Shown here piece by piece: positions 35,332 to 44,007 of a DNA stretch of 64,000 nucleotides (its first letter is position 1; each line of letters starts with the position of its first letter). This DNA is from JANWXR01 sp964608265 (GTDB taxonomy: Bacteria; Chloroflexota; Anaerolineae; Anaerolineales; UBA6663). The position numbers and the translations under genes were made by a program. The stretch spans positions 7,188-71,187 of the forward strand of contig CAZSNP010000019.1 of the NCBI GenBank assembly GCA_964608265.1, in the 5' to 3' direction. The notes beneath the pieces were generated by a model that worked only from the letters and a program-made list of their open reading frames with translations, was not told where the DNA came from and made no database searches.

Positions 35332-36953
35332 ATACACGACTTTCTACGCTCTGGCGCGTCCTGGTCGTGTTCAGCCTGGCCGTGCTCAGCGCGCAACCGC
35401 GGCCCGCCTCCGCCGCGACGGTCGTGCGCAAACTCAGCGGCGTCATGCCGGCCCCGGGCGATGTTGTGTTCGGGCTGCGCGGCCCGGCCATCAGCCCGGA
35501 TGGGCAACACGTGGTGTACGTGGCCGATGCGGTCACCGACGGCGCCGAAGAATTGTGGGTCGCGCCCATCACCGGCGCGACGCCGCCGCTGCGCCTGAGC
35601 GGCCTGCTGCCCGCCGGCGCACGCGTCGAGCAGTTCCGGATCGCGCCCAACAGCCAGCGCGTGGTGTACACCGCCGCGCAGGATAGTGCCGGGGTCGTAG
35701 AGCTGTACAGCGTGCCCGTGACCGGCGGCGCCATCACCAAGCTCAACCCGCCGCTGGTGGCGAACGGGGATGTGGAGCGCTTCGAAATCAGCCCGGACGG
35801 CAACTGGGTCGTGTACCTGGCGGATCAGATCACCGACAACCGCGCCGAGTTGTTCTCCGTGCCCATCGCCGGCGGCGCGGCCGTCAAACTCAACGGCGCG
35901 CTGGCAGTCGGCGGCAATATCTACGAGTACCTCATCAGCCCGGACAGCCAGCGGGTGCTCTACCGGGCCGATCAGGCCGCGAACAGTCGTTTCGAGTTGT
36001 TCAGCGTGCCCATCGCCGGCGGCGGTTTCACCCGGCTCAACAACGTGCTTCCGATCGGCGGGGCGGTCATCTCGACGCTGACCATCACACCGGACAGCAG
36101 CCAGGTGGTGTACCTGGCCACGGCCACCATTTCCACAGTCGTGGAACTGTATAGCAGCTCGATCATCACTTCGACGCAGGTCAAGCTCAACTCGCCGCTG
36201 GTCGCGGGGCGAGAGGTCTCGAACGCCCGCCTCAGCCCGGATGGCAGCCGAGTCGTGTATGTGGCCGATCAGGCCGCCGACGACATGTTCGAGATGTACA
36301 GCGTGCCGGTCGGCGGCGGCGCGGTCGTCAAGCTCAACGGCGCGCTGGTGGCGGGGGGCGATGTGTTCCCCAACGACTTCGTCATCAGCCCGGACAGCAG
36401 CCGGGTGGTGTACATCGCCGATCAACAAACGGATGAAATGTACGAGCTTTACAGCGTGCCCCTCAGTGGCGGCGCGGCCGTCAAGCTCAACGCGCCGCTG
36501 GCCCCCGGCCGCGACGTGGATGCCTTCGGCACGCTCATCACCCCGGACGGCCTGCACGTCGTCTTCCGCGCCGACCAGGACACGGACGAGGTCTTCGACC
36601 TCTACCGTGTGCCCCTCGCCGGCGGCGCCAACCTCAGGCTGAACGGGACGCTGACCGCCGGCGGGTATGTATCCCAGTTCCTCCCCACGCCGGACAGCAG
36701 CCGGCTGGTATACGCCGCCTTTCAGAACTCGGTGGATGTGCTGGAGGTCTTCAGCGTTCCGCTGGCAGGCGGCCCGGTCACGCCAGTCAGCGGCCCGCTG
36801 GTGAATGGCGGCTCGGTGATCAGCGACTTCCTCATCAGCCCCAGCGGCCAGCGGGTCGTGTACGTCGCCGACGGAGAGGTGAATGAAGTCAATGAGCTGT
36901 ACGCCAGCGCCGAGGAAGCCGTCCGGCTATACCTGCCGTTGATCATCCGCTGA
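35328..36953 (+). CDS. Secreted TolB-like beta-propeller protein
   Basis: 541 residues. A signal peptide (about 1-29, ending ASAATV) precedes about eleven WD40-like/TolB repeats of 42-46 residues. Each carries a version of ISPDSSRVVYIADQ followed by ELYSVPLSGGAAVKLN, which should give one or two propellers. The protein ends LYLPLIIR, the same type of tail as the CSLREA protein at 31313. Its role is probably binding, possibly of the co-encoded peptidase. ATGA overlap with the peptidase gene. Confidence 0.83.
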   Translation: MNTRLSTLWRVLVVFSLAVLSAQPRPASAATVVRKLSGVMPAPGDVVFGLRGPAISPDGQHVVYVADAVTDGAEELWVAPITGATPPLRLSGLLPAGARVEQFRIAPNSQRVVYTAAQDSAGVVELYSVPVTGGAITKLNPPLVANGDVERFEISPDGNWVVYLADQITDNRAELFSVPIAGGAAVKLNGALAVGGNIYEYLISPDSQRVLYRADQAANSRFELFSVPIAGGGFTRLNNVLPIGGAVISTLTITPDSSQVVYLATATISTVVELYSSSIITSTQVKLNSPLVAGREVSNARLSPDGSRVVYVADQAADDMFEMYSVPVGGGAVVKLNGALVAGGDVFPNDFVISPDSSRVVYIADQQTDEMYELYSVPLSGGAAVKLNAPLAPGRDVDAFGTLITPDGLHVVFRADQDTDEVFDLYRVPLAGGANLRLNGTLTAGGYVSQFLPTPDSSRLVYAAFQNSVDVLEVFSVPLAGGPVTPVSGPLVNGGSVISDFLISPSGQRVVYVADGEVNEVNELYASAEEAVRLYLPLIIR

Positions 36954-36970
36954 GACCGGAGACCAGGATC

Positions 36971-37243
36971 ATGCCGCGTTACCTAGTCGAGCAAACCTTT
37001 GCCGAGCAGTTGAACGTCCCGGCCAACGAGGCCGGCGCGCAATGGATACAGACCATCCTCGGCAACGACGCGCTCGACGGGGTGACGTGGCTTCACTCCT
37101 ACGTCTCCGCTGACCGTCGGCGCATGTACTGCGTCTGCGATGCGCCCTCGCCGGAGGCCGTGCGTCGCGCTGCCCACCGGAACAGCCTGCCGGTGGACCG
37201 CATCACCGAGGTGCGCGTGCTCGATCCGTACTTCCTTCGCTGA
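36971..37243 (+). CDS. DUF4242 (nickel-binding-like) protein
   Basis: 90 residues of ferredoxin-like fold: MPRYLVEQTF, VTWLHSYVSADRRRMYCVCD and PSPEAVRRAAHRNSLPVDRI. This matches DUF4242, whose SCO4226-type members bind nickel. His in WLHSY and in AAHR are candidate ligands. It follows the propeller gene by 17 bases. Confidence 0.75.
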   Translation: MPRYLVEQTFAEQLNVPANEAGAQWIQTILGNDALDGVTWLHSYVSADRRRMYCVCDAPSPEAVRRAAHRNSLPVDRITEVRVLDPYFLR

Positions 37244-37292
37244 GCGATGCGACAAGAATTCGTTTAGCATTCCGGCGCACAACGAAGTGCTC

Positions 37293-37706
37293 ATGCTTGC
37301 CACCTCATCGCCCGCCCCCAAAGTCTGGCCCTGGTTGTTGACCGGGCTGCTCGCTCTGGCGTTGAGCGCCATCGCCCTCCTCAACATCAAAGTCGTCGCC
37401 GACGGTTATCTCAGCCACGCCGTCAACGTGCAACTGAAGATCGCACGTTACAAGTGGCAGAGCGGCAACGTGAACGCGGCGACGCAGGTGCTATGGCGCA
37501 CCCTCCCCAACGCCGTCGAGGCGGGGTGGCGTTGGCAGGTGGCGCGGGGTTACTTCCTGCTCGCGCGCAGTCACGCGCAACTTGCCAACCCGCTGCGCGC
37601 GACGGAGCTCTGTCAGGCCGGGCTGGCCACGCTGGGCTATGGCCGTTATGATCACACGCGCAACGGCACGAGCACGGCGGCGCGCCAGTGCGACGACTTC
37701 AAGTGA
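37293..37706 (+). CDS. Small membrane protein with TPR-like tail
   Basis: 137 residues. One membrane segment (about 11-33, WPWLLTGLLALALSAIALLN) and a helical extracytoplasmic part with a TPR-like pattern (GNVNAATQVLWRTLPNAVEA; ARSHAQLANPLRATELCQAG). The start is ATG 37293; the longer frame overlaps the DUF4242 gene. Function unknown. A hairpin at 37758-37781 separates it from the convergent fumarase gene. Confidence 0.6.
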   Translation: MLATSSPAPKVWPWLLTGLLALALSAIALLNIKVVADGYLSHAVNVQLKIARYKWQSGNVNAATQVLWRTLPNAVEAGWRWQVARGYFLLARSHAQLANPLRATELCQAGLATLGYGRYDHTRNGTSTAARQCDDFK

Positions 37707-37757
37707 ACGAGTCGGCACGGCCAGGGAGATAGAGACTGGTCAACCCCTCAAAACAAT

Positions 37758-37781
37758 ACCGGGTCGGTTTCGCGACCCGGT
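37758..37781. terminator. Hairpin between convergent genes
   Basis: ACCGGGTCG (37758-37766), loop GTTTCG, CGACCCGGT (37773-37781). The stem is 9 bp and perfect. There are few T residues on either side, so a bidirectional terminator is likely but not certain. Confidence 0.6.
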
Positions 37782-37813
37782 GTGCCTTCCCCGTTTTCCC
37801 TCTGTTCCCGTCC

Positions 37814-39295
37814 TTACCCCCCGCCCGCCGGGCCGCCCAGGCCACCCTCGGTCAGCTTGCGCAGGTCGCCGAGCACGGCATCCACATCCGCGAGGCTGAT
37901 GGCCGCGCCGGTGTCTTTGTGCTTGAGATCACCTTTGGCGATGCGTTCCGCGGCAGCTTCGCGGATGGTGATATTGCGCTTCATCGCGTCCTTCACCAGC
38001 TCGCCCGCGACCATGTAGCCGGTCAGCGGGTTGAGGGCCGTCGCCACAATCGCATTCTTGCCCAGCCAGCCCTCGGCCTTCTCGCGTTGCGCCGTCACAC
38101 CCATGACACAGAACTTCGTAAACGCGCTCACCGCGCCGATCATCACCTGCATCGCCTCAAACAGGTTGTGGGCGATGATGGGCATCATCACGTTGAGTTC
38201 GAGCTGCCCGGCCTGCGCCGCCAGCGCCACGGTATGGTCGCAGCCCTGCACATGAAACATCGCCTGGTTCAACATCTCGGCCAGCACCGGGTTGACCTTG
38301 CCGGGCATGATCGAGGAGCCGGGCTGCACGGCGGGCAGGCGAATCTCATCCAGGCCGGTGGTCGGGCCGGAGGACAGCAGGCGGAAGTCGTTGGCGATGC
38401 GCGTCAGCGTGATCGCCGTCGTGCGGAGCGAGGCGGAGAAGTCGGCCGCATCGGCCAGGCTCTGCATCGACTCGAAGAGGTTGTCGGAGGTGTACAACTT
38501 GATGCCCGTCAACTCCTCGAGGCGCTTCACCATGCGGGCGTGATACTCGGGATGGGCGTTGAGGCCGGTGCCGGTGGCCGTGCCGCCGATGCCGAGCCGC
38601 CGCAGTCCATCCGCCGCGCGAGCCACGCGTTCGCGGTCGCGCCGCACCGCCTTCGCGTACGCGCCGAACTCCTGACCGAGGCGCACCGGCACCGCATCCT
38701 GCAAATGCGTGCGGCCCGACTTGACGATGTCGTCGAACTCGGCCGCCTTCTTCTCCAGCTCGACGGCCAGCGTGTCGAGCGTGTGCAGTAACTCATCGAG
38801 CCGCCACAGCGCGCCGAGGCGGATGGCGGTGGGGATGGTGTCGTTGGTGGACTGGGCCATGTTGACGTGATCGTTCGGCCCGGCGATGTATTTGCCGCGC
38901 GTGCCGCCCAGCAACTCCGTGGCGCGGTTGGCGATGACCTCGTTGGTGTTCATGTTGTGGCTGGTGCCCGCGCCGGCCTGAAACGGGTCGACCACAAAGT
39001 GCCCGTCCCACTTGCCGTCGATCACTTCCTGCGCCGCCTGCACAATGGCCTCGACCAGTTGCGGCGCCGTGTATTTCTTGCCGTCCACCTCGCGGCCGGC
39101 GAACAGGCCCAACTCAGCGTTGACCTCGGCAGCGGCGCGCTTGAGGGTGGCCATGCTCCAGATGAAGGCCCGCCACGGGCGCAGGCCCGACACCGGGAAG
39201 TTGAGCACGGCGCGCTGAGTCTGTACGCCGTAGAGCGCGTCGGCGGGGACTTGAATTTCGCCGAGCGAGTCTTTTTCAGTGCGGAAGTTTGTCAT
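37814..39295 (-). CDS. Class II fumarase / aspartate ammonia-lyase
   Basis: 493 residues of the fumarase/aspartase superfamily: TSHNMNTNEVIANRATELLG, PNDHVNMAQSTNDTIPTAIR, SGRTHLQDAVPVRLGQEF and the signature GSSIMPGKVNPV. Fumarases usually have GKVNPT and aspartases KVNPV; GTATGTGLNAHPEY is fumarase-like while LELNVMMPIIAHNLFEAM leans to aspartase. I cannot decide between fumarate hydration and aspartate deamination. The start is ATG 39295 with GGGAGGT eight bases upstream. Confidence 0.85.
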   Translation of the reverse strand: MTNFRTEKDSLGEIQVPADALYGVQTQRAVLNFPVSGLRPWRAFIWSMATLKRAAAEVNAELGLFAGREVDGKKYTAPQLVEAIVQAAQEVIDGKWDGHFVVDPFQAGAGTSHNMNTNEVIANRATELLGGTRGKYIAGPNDHVNMAQSTNDTIPTAIRLGALWRLDELLHTLDTLAVELEKKAAEFDDIVKSGRTHLQDAVPVRLGQEFGAYAKAVRRDRERVARAADGLRRLGIGGTATGTGLNAHPEYHARMVKRLEELTGIKLYTSDNLFESMQSLADAADFSASLRTTAITLTRIANDFRLLSSGPTTGLDEIRLPAVQPGSSIMPGKVNPVLAEMLNQAMFHVQGCDHTVALAAQAGQLELNVMMPIIAHNLFEAMQVMIGAVSAFTKFCVMGVTAQREKAEGWLGKNAIVATALNPLTGYMVAGELVKDAMKRNITIREAAAERIAKGDLKHKDTGAAISLADVDAVLGDLRKLTEGGLGGPAGGG

Positions 39296-39394
39296 GGGCG
39301 ACCTCCCGGGCAAGGAATGAAAACAGGGAAACGGTGGAAACAGACGTTGCCCTCATATCCCCGTTGCCATCATTTCCCGCTGTCATAAGGCATG

Positions 39395-39423
39395 AAAAGG
39401 AGGAAGCCTGATGGACTTCCTCC
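39395..39423 (-). terminator. Terminator after the ferredoxin gene
   Basis: Minus strand GGAGGAAG, nine-base loop, CTTCCTCC, then TTTT. It follows the ferredoxin stop by about 25 bases. Confidence 0.85.
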
Positions 39424-39446
39424 CGAAGTGACCGCCGGGGCCGGGG

Positions 39447-39860
39447 CTACTTTGCTCCGTAGCCCGGGCCGCCTTGATAGAAATCGTAATTGGGCTGAAT
39501 ATCGGCCCGCAGATCCACGACCTCACCGCCCGCGAGTGTCAGGGTTGTTTCGAGCACGACCGGCCCGGTCTTGCTCTCACCCTCGTAATGCTCGGTGGCG
39601 CGTTCGGCAAAATTCGGGTCGCGCGGGGCGTTGAGCCGCTGGCCGGCCTTGGCCTCATGCGCGCCGGGCACCTCATCCTCGGGGAAGATGGCCTCGTACG
39701 GGCACTCGGGCACGCAGGCGCCACAGTCAATGCACGTCGCCGGATCAATATACATCCACGGCCACTCGTTCTCGGGCTTGCCGGGCACAATGCACTCCAC
39801 CGGGCACACCTCGATACAACCGCCGTCGCGCAGGCACAAGCTGGTGATGATATGAGTCAT
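39447..39860 (-). CDS. Ferredoxin, 7Fe/8Fe type
   Basis: 137 residues. The first cluster region has C9, C15 and C19 (LCLRDGGCIEVCPVECI); the second is CIDCGACVPECPYEAIF with the full CxxCxxCxxxCP set. The spacing in the first set (Cx5Cx3C, then CI) fits a 3Fe-4S or modified 4Fe-4S site, as in bacterial 7Fe ferredoxins. A 60-residue C-terminal extension follows. It is an electron carrier. The next gene upstream is superoxide dismutase; the 34-base gap suggests co-transcription. Confidence 0.87.
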   Translation of the reverse strand: MTHIITSLCLRDGGCIEVCPVECIVPGKPENEWPWMYIDPATCIDCGACVPECPYEAIFPEDEVPGAHEAKAGQRLNAPRDPNFAERATEHYEGESKTGPVVLETTLTLAGGEVVDLRADIQPNYDFYQGGPGYGAK

Positions 39861-39894
39861 GGTTATCTCCGAAGATGGGTGGTGGGGTCAGGCG

Positions 39895-40509
39895 CTATTT
39901 GGTCGCCGCGGCATAAATTTCGGCGACGGCTTTCCAATTGACGACATTCCACCAGGCCTTGAGGTAGTCGGGCCGGCGGTTTTGATACTTGAGGTAGTAA
40001 GCGTGCTCCCACACATCGCAGCCCATGATGGGCGTGATGCCCTCCATCATGGGATTGTCCTGGTTGGCGGTCGAGGTGATGGCTAGCCTGCCGTCCTTGC
40101 CGAGCACCAGCCAGGCCCAACCGCTGCCGAAGCGCCCTACCCCGGCCGCCTCGAACTTCGCTTTGAATTCATCGAAGGAGCCAAAGGCGGCCCTGATGGC
40201 GTCGCCCAGCGCGCCGGTCGGCTCACCGCCCGCGTTCGGGGCCATCACATTCCAGAACAGCGTGTGATTGACGTGGCCGCCGCCGTTGTTGCGCACCACC
40301 GTGCGGATGCCCTCGGGCACGGCGTTGAGGTCTTTGATGAGCGCTTCCGCCGATTTGCCCTGCAGTTCGGGCGCGCTTTCGAGGGCTTTGTTGAGGTTGG
40401 TCACGTACGCATTGTGATGCTTGCCGTGGTGAATCTGCATCGTTTGAGTATCGATGTGCGGCTCTAAGGCATCATGCGCATAAGGCAAAGCGGGCAGTTC
40501 GTGTGCCAT
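39895..40509 (-). CDS. sodA: Superoxide dismutase, Fe/Mn type
   Basis: 204 residues. It converts superoxide to O2 and H2O2. Metal ligands by alignment: H27 (TMQIHHGKHH), H82 (GGGHVNHTLFW), D165 and H169 (GCDVWEHAYY). The GGGHVNHTLFW motif and the glycine pair in PNAGGEP are commoner in Mn enzymes, but the metal cannot be fixed from sequence. ATG 40509 is preceded by GGGAGAC. A near-consensus promoter with a palindromic spacer lies about 40 bases upstream. Confidence 0.94.
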   Translation of the reverse strand: MAHELPALPYAHDALEPHIDTQTMQIHHGKHHNAYVTNLNKALESAPELQGKSAEALIKDLNAVPEGIRTVVRNNGGGHVNHTLFWNVMAPNAGGEPTGALGDAIRAAFGSFDEFKAKFEAAGVGRFGSGWAWLVLGKDGRLAITSTANQDNPMMEGITPIMGCDVWEHAYYLKYQNRRPDYLKAWWNVVNWKAVAEIYAAATK

Positions 40510-40546
40510 TGAGGTCTCCCGTGGAGTCAGGACTGAGGTTGACGCG

Positions 40547-40575
40547 ATTGTATGCTTGGCATATGCCTTTGTCAA
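40547..40575 (-). promoter_or_regulatory. sod promoter with palindromic spacer
   Basis: TTGACA (40575-40570), exactly 17 bases, TACAAT (40552-40547). The spacer holds GGCATATGCC (40558-40567), flanked by TGCTTG and CAAGCA arms (40553-40578): an operator-like dyad placed to block the polymerase. Confidence 0.78.
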
Positions 40576-40812
40576 GCAAAATGGCCCTGGTGTGCATCGC
40601 ATTTGGCTATCGTCACCATGCGGTCACGGTGCCGAGACCCGCGCGCCGTGGACGCCATCGTGTGCACGCACGAGTTGTCAGGCAAAGGCCGGCGCGGCCT
40701 TCGAGACCGCGCCAGTCTGCCCACCGGCCGACAACCCTGGCGTGCACACGCCATCGCAATTTCGTCGTCAGCTAAGGTACAATCCCGCCACCCCAGTTTC
40801 CTGAGGAGCAGT

Positions 40813-41853
40813 ATGCGAATCGTCGTGGACGCCATGGGGAGTGATCACTTCCCCCGGCCGGATGTCGAAGGCGCGGTGATGGCCGCCCGCGAATACGGCA
40901 CCGAGATCATCCTGACGGGGGATGAAGCGCGCCTCAAGCCGTTGCTGGCCGAGTACGATGCCGCCGGTCTGCCCATCACTGTCAGGCACGCGCCCGAACA
41001 ATTGACGATGGAAGACAAGGGCATGGCGCTCGTCCTCAAGGCGAAACGCAAAACAACGCAGAACTCGATGGCGATCGGCATGGACGACGTCATCGCCGGG
41101 CGCGCCGACGCCTTTGTGACGATGGGCAACACCGGCGCCGCCTCGGTCACCGCCTACTTTCGCATGGGCACCATCGCCGGGGTAGATCGGCCCGCGCTGG
41201 CCGCCCCCTTCCCCACCCGGGGCGGCATCTGTATCGTCCTCGACGTGGGCGCCAATCCCGACTGCAAGCCGGAGAACCTGTTGCAATTTGCGATCATGGG
41301 CAGCATTTACGCCGAGCGGGTGCGCGGCACCGCCCGCCCGCGCGTCGGCCTGGTCTCGAACGGCGAGGAGGCGGGCAAGGGCAATCAACTCATCAAGGAC
41401 GCCTATCCCCTGCTCAAGAACTCGGGCCTGAACTTCGTCGGCAACATCGAGGGCAAAGAACTGCTGGGCGGCGAAGTGGAGGTGGCCGTGCTCGACGGCT
41501 TCACCGGCAACGTGCTGCTGAAATCGTCCGAGGCGGTGGCGAAGTTGATTCTGGAAACGGTACGCGAGCGGATTCAGACCGGGCCGTTGACGGCCAAACT
41601 CGGCGGCATGCTCGTGCGGCCCACGTTGCGCGGTGTGCGCAAGCTGCTCGACCCGAGCGAGGAAGGCGCCGCCCCGCTGCTCGGCATCAACGGGCTGGTC
41701 TTCATCGGGCATGGCCGCTCGGATGCGCTGGCGGTGAAGAACGCCGTCCGCGTCGCCCGCCAGGCCGCCGAGGCGCGCGTCATCGACGGCATCCGCACGG
41801 AGATCGCCCGCACGCTGACCGCGGCCCCCACTCCCCAAAAGGTGCCCGCGTGA
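40813..41853 (+). CDS. plsX: Phosphate acyltransferase PlsX
   Basis: 346 residues. It makes acyl-phosphate from acyl-ACP for phospholipid synthesis. Family features: MRIVVDAMGSDHFPRPDVEG at the start, VIAGRADAFVTMGNTGA, VLDVGANPDCKPENLLQFA, RVGLVSNGEEAGKGNQLIK and AVLDGFTGNVLLKSSEA. ATG 40813 has GAGGAG seven bases upstream; the longer frame from 40552 overlaps the sod promoter and is rejected. The stop overlaps the fabF start (GTGA). Confidence 0.94.
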   Translation: MRIVVDAMGSDHFPRPDVEGAVMAAREYGTEIILTGDEARLKPLLAEYDAAGLPITVRHAPEQLTMEDKGMALVLKAKRKTTQNSMAIGMDDVIAGRADAFVTMGNTGAASVTAYFRMGTIAGVDRPALAAPFPTRGGICIVLDVGANPDCKPENLLQFAIMGSIYAERVRGTARPRVGLVSNGEEAGKGNQLIKDAYPLLKNSGLNFVGNIEGKELLGGEVEVAVLDGFTGNVLLKSSEAVAKLILETVRERIQTGPLTAKLGGMLVRPTLRGVRKLLDPSEEGAAPLLGINGLVFIGHGRSDALAVKNAVRVARQAAEARVIDGIRTEIARTLTAAPTPQKVPA

Positions 41854-43124
41854 GTACAGCAGCCCATCTCAACGGGGGTGAACGCGCGCGCGTCGTCATC
41901 ACCGGCCTGGGCGCGATCACCCCGCTCGGCCTGACGCGCGAGGAGACGTGGCAGGGTTTCCTCGCCGGGCGCTCGGGCATCACCCGCATCACCCAGTTCG
42001 ATGCCGCTGAGCTGCCGTGCCAGATCGCGGGCGAGGTCAAAGGCTTTGAGCCACGCAGATATTTGGATGTGAAGGATGCGCGGCGCATGGCCCGCTGCTC
42101 GCAGATGGCGGTGGCTACCGCCCAGGAGGCCGTGACCGATGCCGGCTTCGGCGGCGGCTTCCCCGACCCCGAACGGGTGGGCACGCTGCTCGGGACGGCC
42201 ATCGGCGGGGTGGATAAGACGGACGAGGGCATCGCGACGTTGCGCACGTCAGGCCATTCACGCGTCAGCCCGTTCTCGGTGCCCGAGTCGGTGCCCAACA
42301 TGCCGGCCCATCACGTCAGCAAAGCGCTGCGCGCGCTTGGCCCGCTCAACACGGTGGTGACGGCCTGCGCCAGCGGCACCCAGGCCGTCGGCGAGGCGGC
42401 CGAGGTGATCCGGCGCGGCCTGGCCGATGTTGTCCTGACCGGCGGCGTCGAGGCCTCCATCTCCGATATCACCATCGGCGGGTTCAGCGCCATGCGGGCG
42501 ATGCCGACCAGTTTCAACGACCGGCCGGAGAAAGCCTCGCGCCCGTTCGATAAGGACCGCGAGGGCTTCATCTTCTCGGAGGGCTGTGCGATTCTGGTGG
42601 TCGAGGAACTGAGCCACGCGCTGGCGCGCGGCGCACACATCTACGCCGAGGTGCTCGGTTACGCTTCGTCTTCGGATGCCTATCACGTCGCCGCCCCCGA
42701 TCCCACACATGCCGGCGCCATCCGCGCCATGCGCTGGGCCTTGCGTTACGCCGGTGTCACCGCCGACGAGGTGGACTACATCAACGCGCACGGCAGCTCG
42801 ACGCCGATCAACGACCCCGGTGAAACCGCCGCCATCAAGCATGTCTTTGGCGAGCGGGCGTACAACATCCCGATCAGCTCGACCAAAAGCATGATCGGCC
42901 ACCCGATGGGCGCGGCCGGCGCGATCGAGGGGATGGCCTGCGCGCTTAGCCTGCACACCGGCATGCTGCACCCGACAATCAATTACGAAACGCCCGACCC
43001 GGCCTGTGACCTCGATTACGTGCCCAACACGGCGCGGCCGGCCACACTCCGCACCACGCTGTCCAACTCGTTTGGCCTGGGCGGTCAGAATGCGTGTCTT
43101 GTTTTGAGGAAGTTTGAATCCTAG
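41850..43124 (+). CDS. fabF: 3-oxoacyl-ACP synthase II
   Basis: 424 residues. Condensing enzyme that extends acyl-ACP with malonyl-ACP. Thiolase-fold motifs: catalytic Cys in NTVVTACASGTQAVGEAAEV, His in YINAHGSSTPINDPGE, and Lys/His in STKSMIGHPMGAAGAIEGM. GTG start, coupled to plsX. An acyl carrier protein gene, often between the two, is absent here. Confidence 0.93.
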   Translation: MSTAAHLNGGERARVVITGLGAITPLGLTREETWQGFLAGRSGITRITQFDAAELPCQIAGEVKGFEPRRYLDVKDARRMARCSQMAVATAQEAVTDAGFGGGFPDPERVGTLLGTAIGGVDKTDEGIATLRTSGHSRVSPFSVPESVPNMPAHHVSKALRALGPLNTVVTACASGTQAVGEAAEVIRRGLADVVLTGGVEASISDITIGGFSAMRAMPTSFNDRPEKASRPFDKDREGFIFSEGCAILVVEELSHALARGAHIYAEVLGYASSSDAYHVAAPDPTHAGAIRAMRWALRYAGVTADEVDYINAHGSSTPINDPGETAAIKHVFGERAYNIPISSTKSMIGHPMGAAGAIEGMACALSLHTGMLHPTINYETPDPACDLDYVPNTARPATLRTTLSNSFGLGGQNACLVLRKFES

Positions 43125-43130
43125 TTCAGT

Positions 43131-43249
43131 GTGTCAACGATCACGGGCCACGTGTCACGTGTGCGCTCTCAGTGGCAACGCGCTGGCCAGGCGGAGAATA
43201 CGTGACACCTGATACTTGATCCTTGACACTTGTCACCCGTCACCTTCAA
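43131..43249. repeat. GTGACA-rich intergenic repeat patch
   Basis: About 120 bases containing several TGTCACGTG, GTGACACCTGA and TTGACACTTGTCACC segments. Similar strings occur at 48450-48490. It looks like short dispersed repeats. Confidence 0.45.
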
Positions 43250-43972
43250 ATGCGCATCGTCACCGACACCAAACTCGTCAATCGCAACGTCACCATCGCG
43301 CGCTATGCGTCGCTGGGCGGCATCGGCCTGATCATCGCCGCGTTGTTCATCAACCTGTACGCCATCTCCCGACCGATGGAGGAGCAGCCACAGTTATTGA
43401 TCTATGTTGTGGGCGCGTTCGTCCTCGGCTATTTGCTCAGCAACCTGGGCGGGTCGCTCAACTTTCGCTGGGGCCGCCGCCCCGATCGCGGGCTGAGTGA
43501 TGCGCTGCGCGGCCTCGATGACCGGCATACGCTGTACAACCACCGGCTCGGGGCCAATCATGTCCTGGTCGCGCCCAACGGGGTGTTTGTCTTTGTGCCG
43601 AAGTATCAGGGCGGGCCGGTGGTCTTCGAGGCCGGCAAGTGGAAGAACCCCGGCGAACGGCGCGGGCTGTTCAGCTTTTTCGCGCCGCGCGATATCCTCG
43701 GCAACCCCGCCGCCGAGGCGACCGGCGAGGCCGAGGCGTTCAAATCCTTCCTCAAGAAGCAGACCCCCGAGGCCGAGGTCGACCCGAAACCCATCGTCGT
43801 CTTCATGAACTCGCGCGCCGAGGTGCAGGCCAGGGATGCGCCGGTGACGGCGCTGCATGTGAAGCAGCTCAAGGATTACGTCCGGCGCCAGACCAGGGGC
43901 GCCACCCTGCCCGCCTCGGCCCTGGCCGCTATCGAGGAGAAGCTCGGCATCGCCGAACCTCAACCGGGCTAA
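43250..43972 (+). CDS. Membrane protein with NERD-like domain
   Basis: 240 residues. Two membrane segments near the N-terminus (about 22-42 and 55-74) are followed by a cytoplasmic domain that resembles nuclease-related (NERD) proteins: DDRHTLYNHRLGANHVLVAP, NGVFVFVPKYQGG. The usual catalytic D/E-x-K set is not obvious, so nuclease activity is doubtful. ATG 43250 is preferred over an upstream start inside repeats. Confidence 0.6.
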   Translation: MRIVTDTKLVNRNVTIARYASLGGIGLIIAALFINLYAISRPMEEQPQLLIYVVGAFVLGYLLSNLGGSLNFRWGRRPDRGLSDALRGLDDRHTLYNHRLGANHVLVAPNGVFVFVPKYQGGPVVFEAGKWKNPGERRGLFSFFAPRDILGNPAAEATGEAEAFKSFLKKQTPEAEVDPKPIVVFMNSRAEVQARDAPVTALHVKQLKDYVRRQTRGATLPASALAAIEEKLGIAEPQPG

Positions 43973-44007
43973 CCGGTGAGGAGGTGACATCCACGTCACC
44001 TTCGCCA

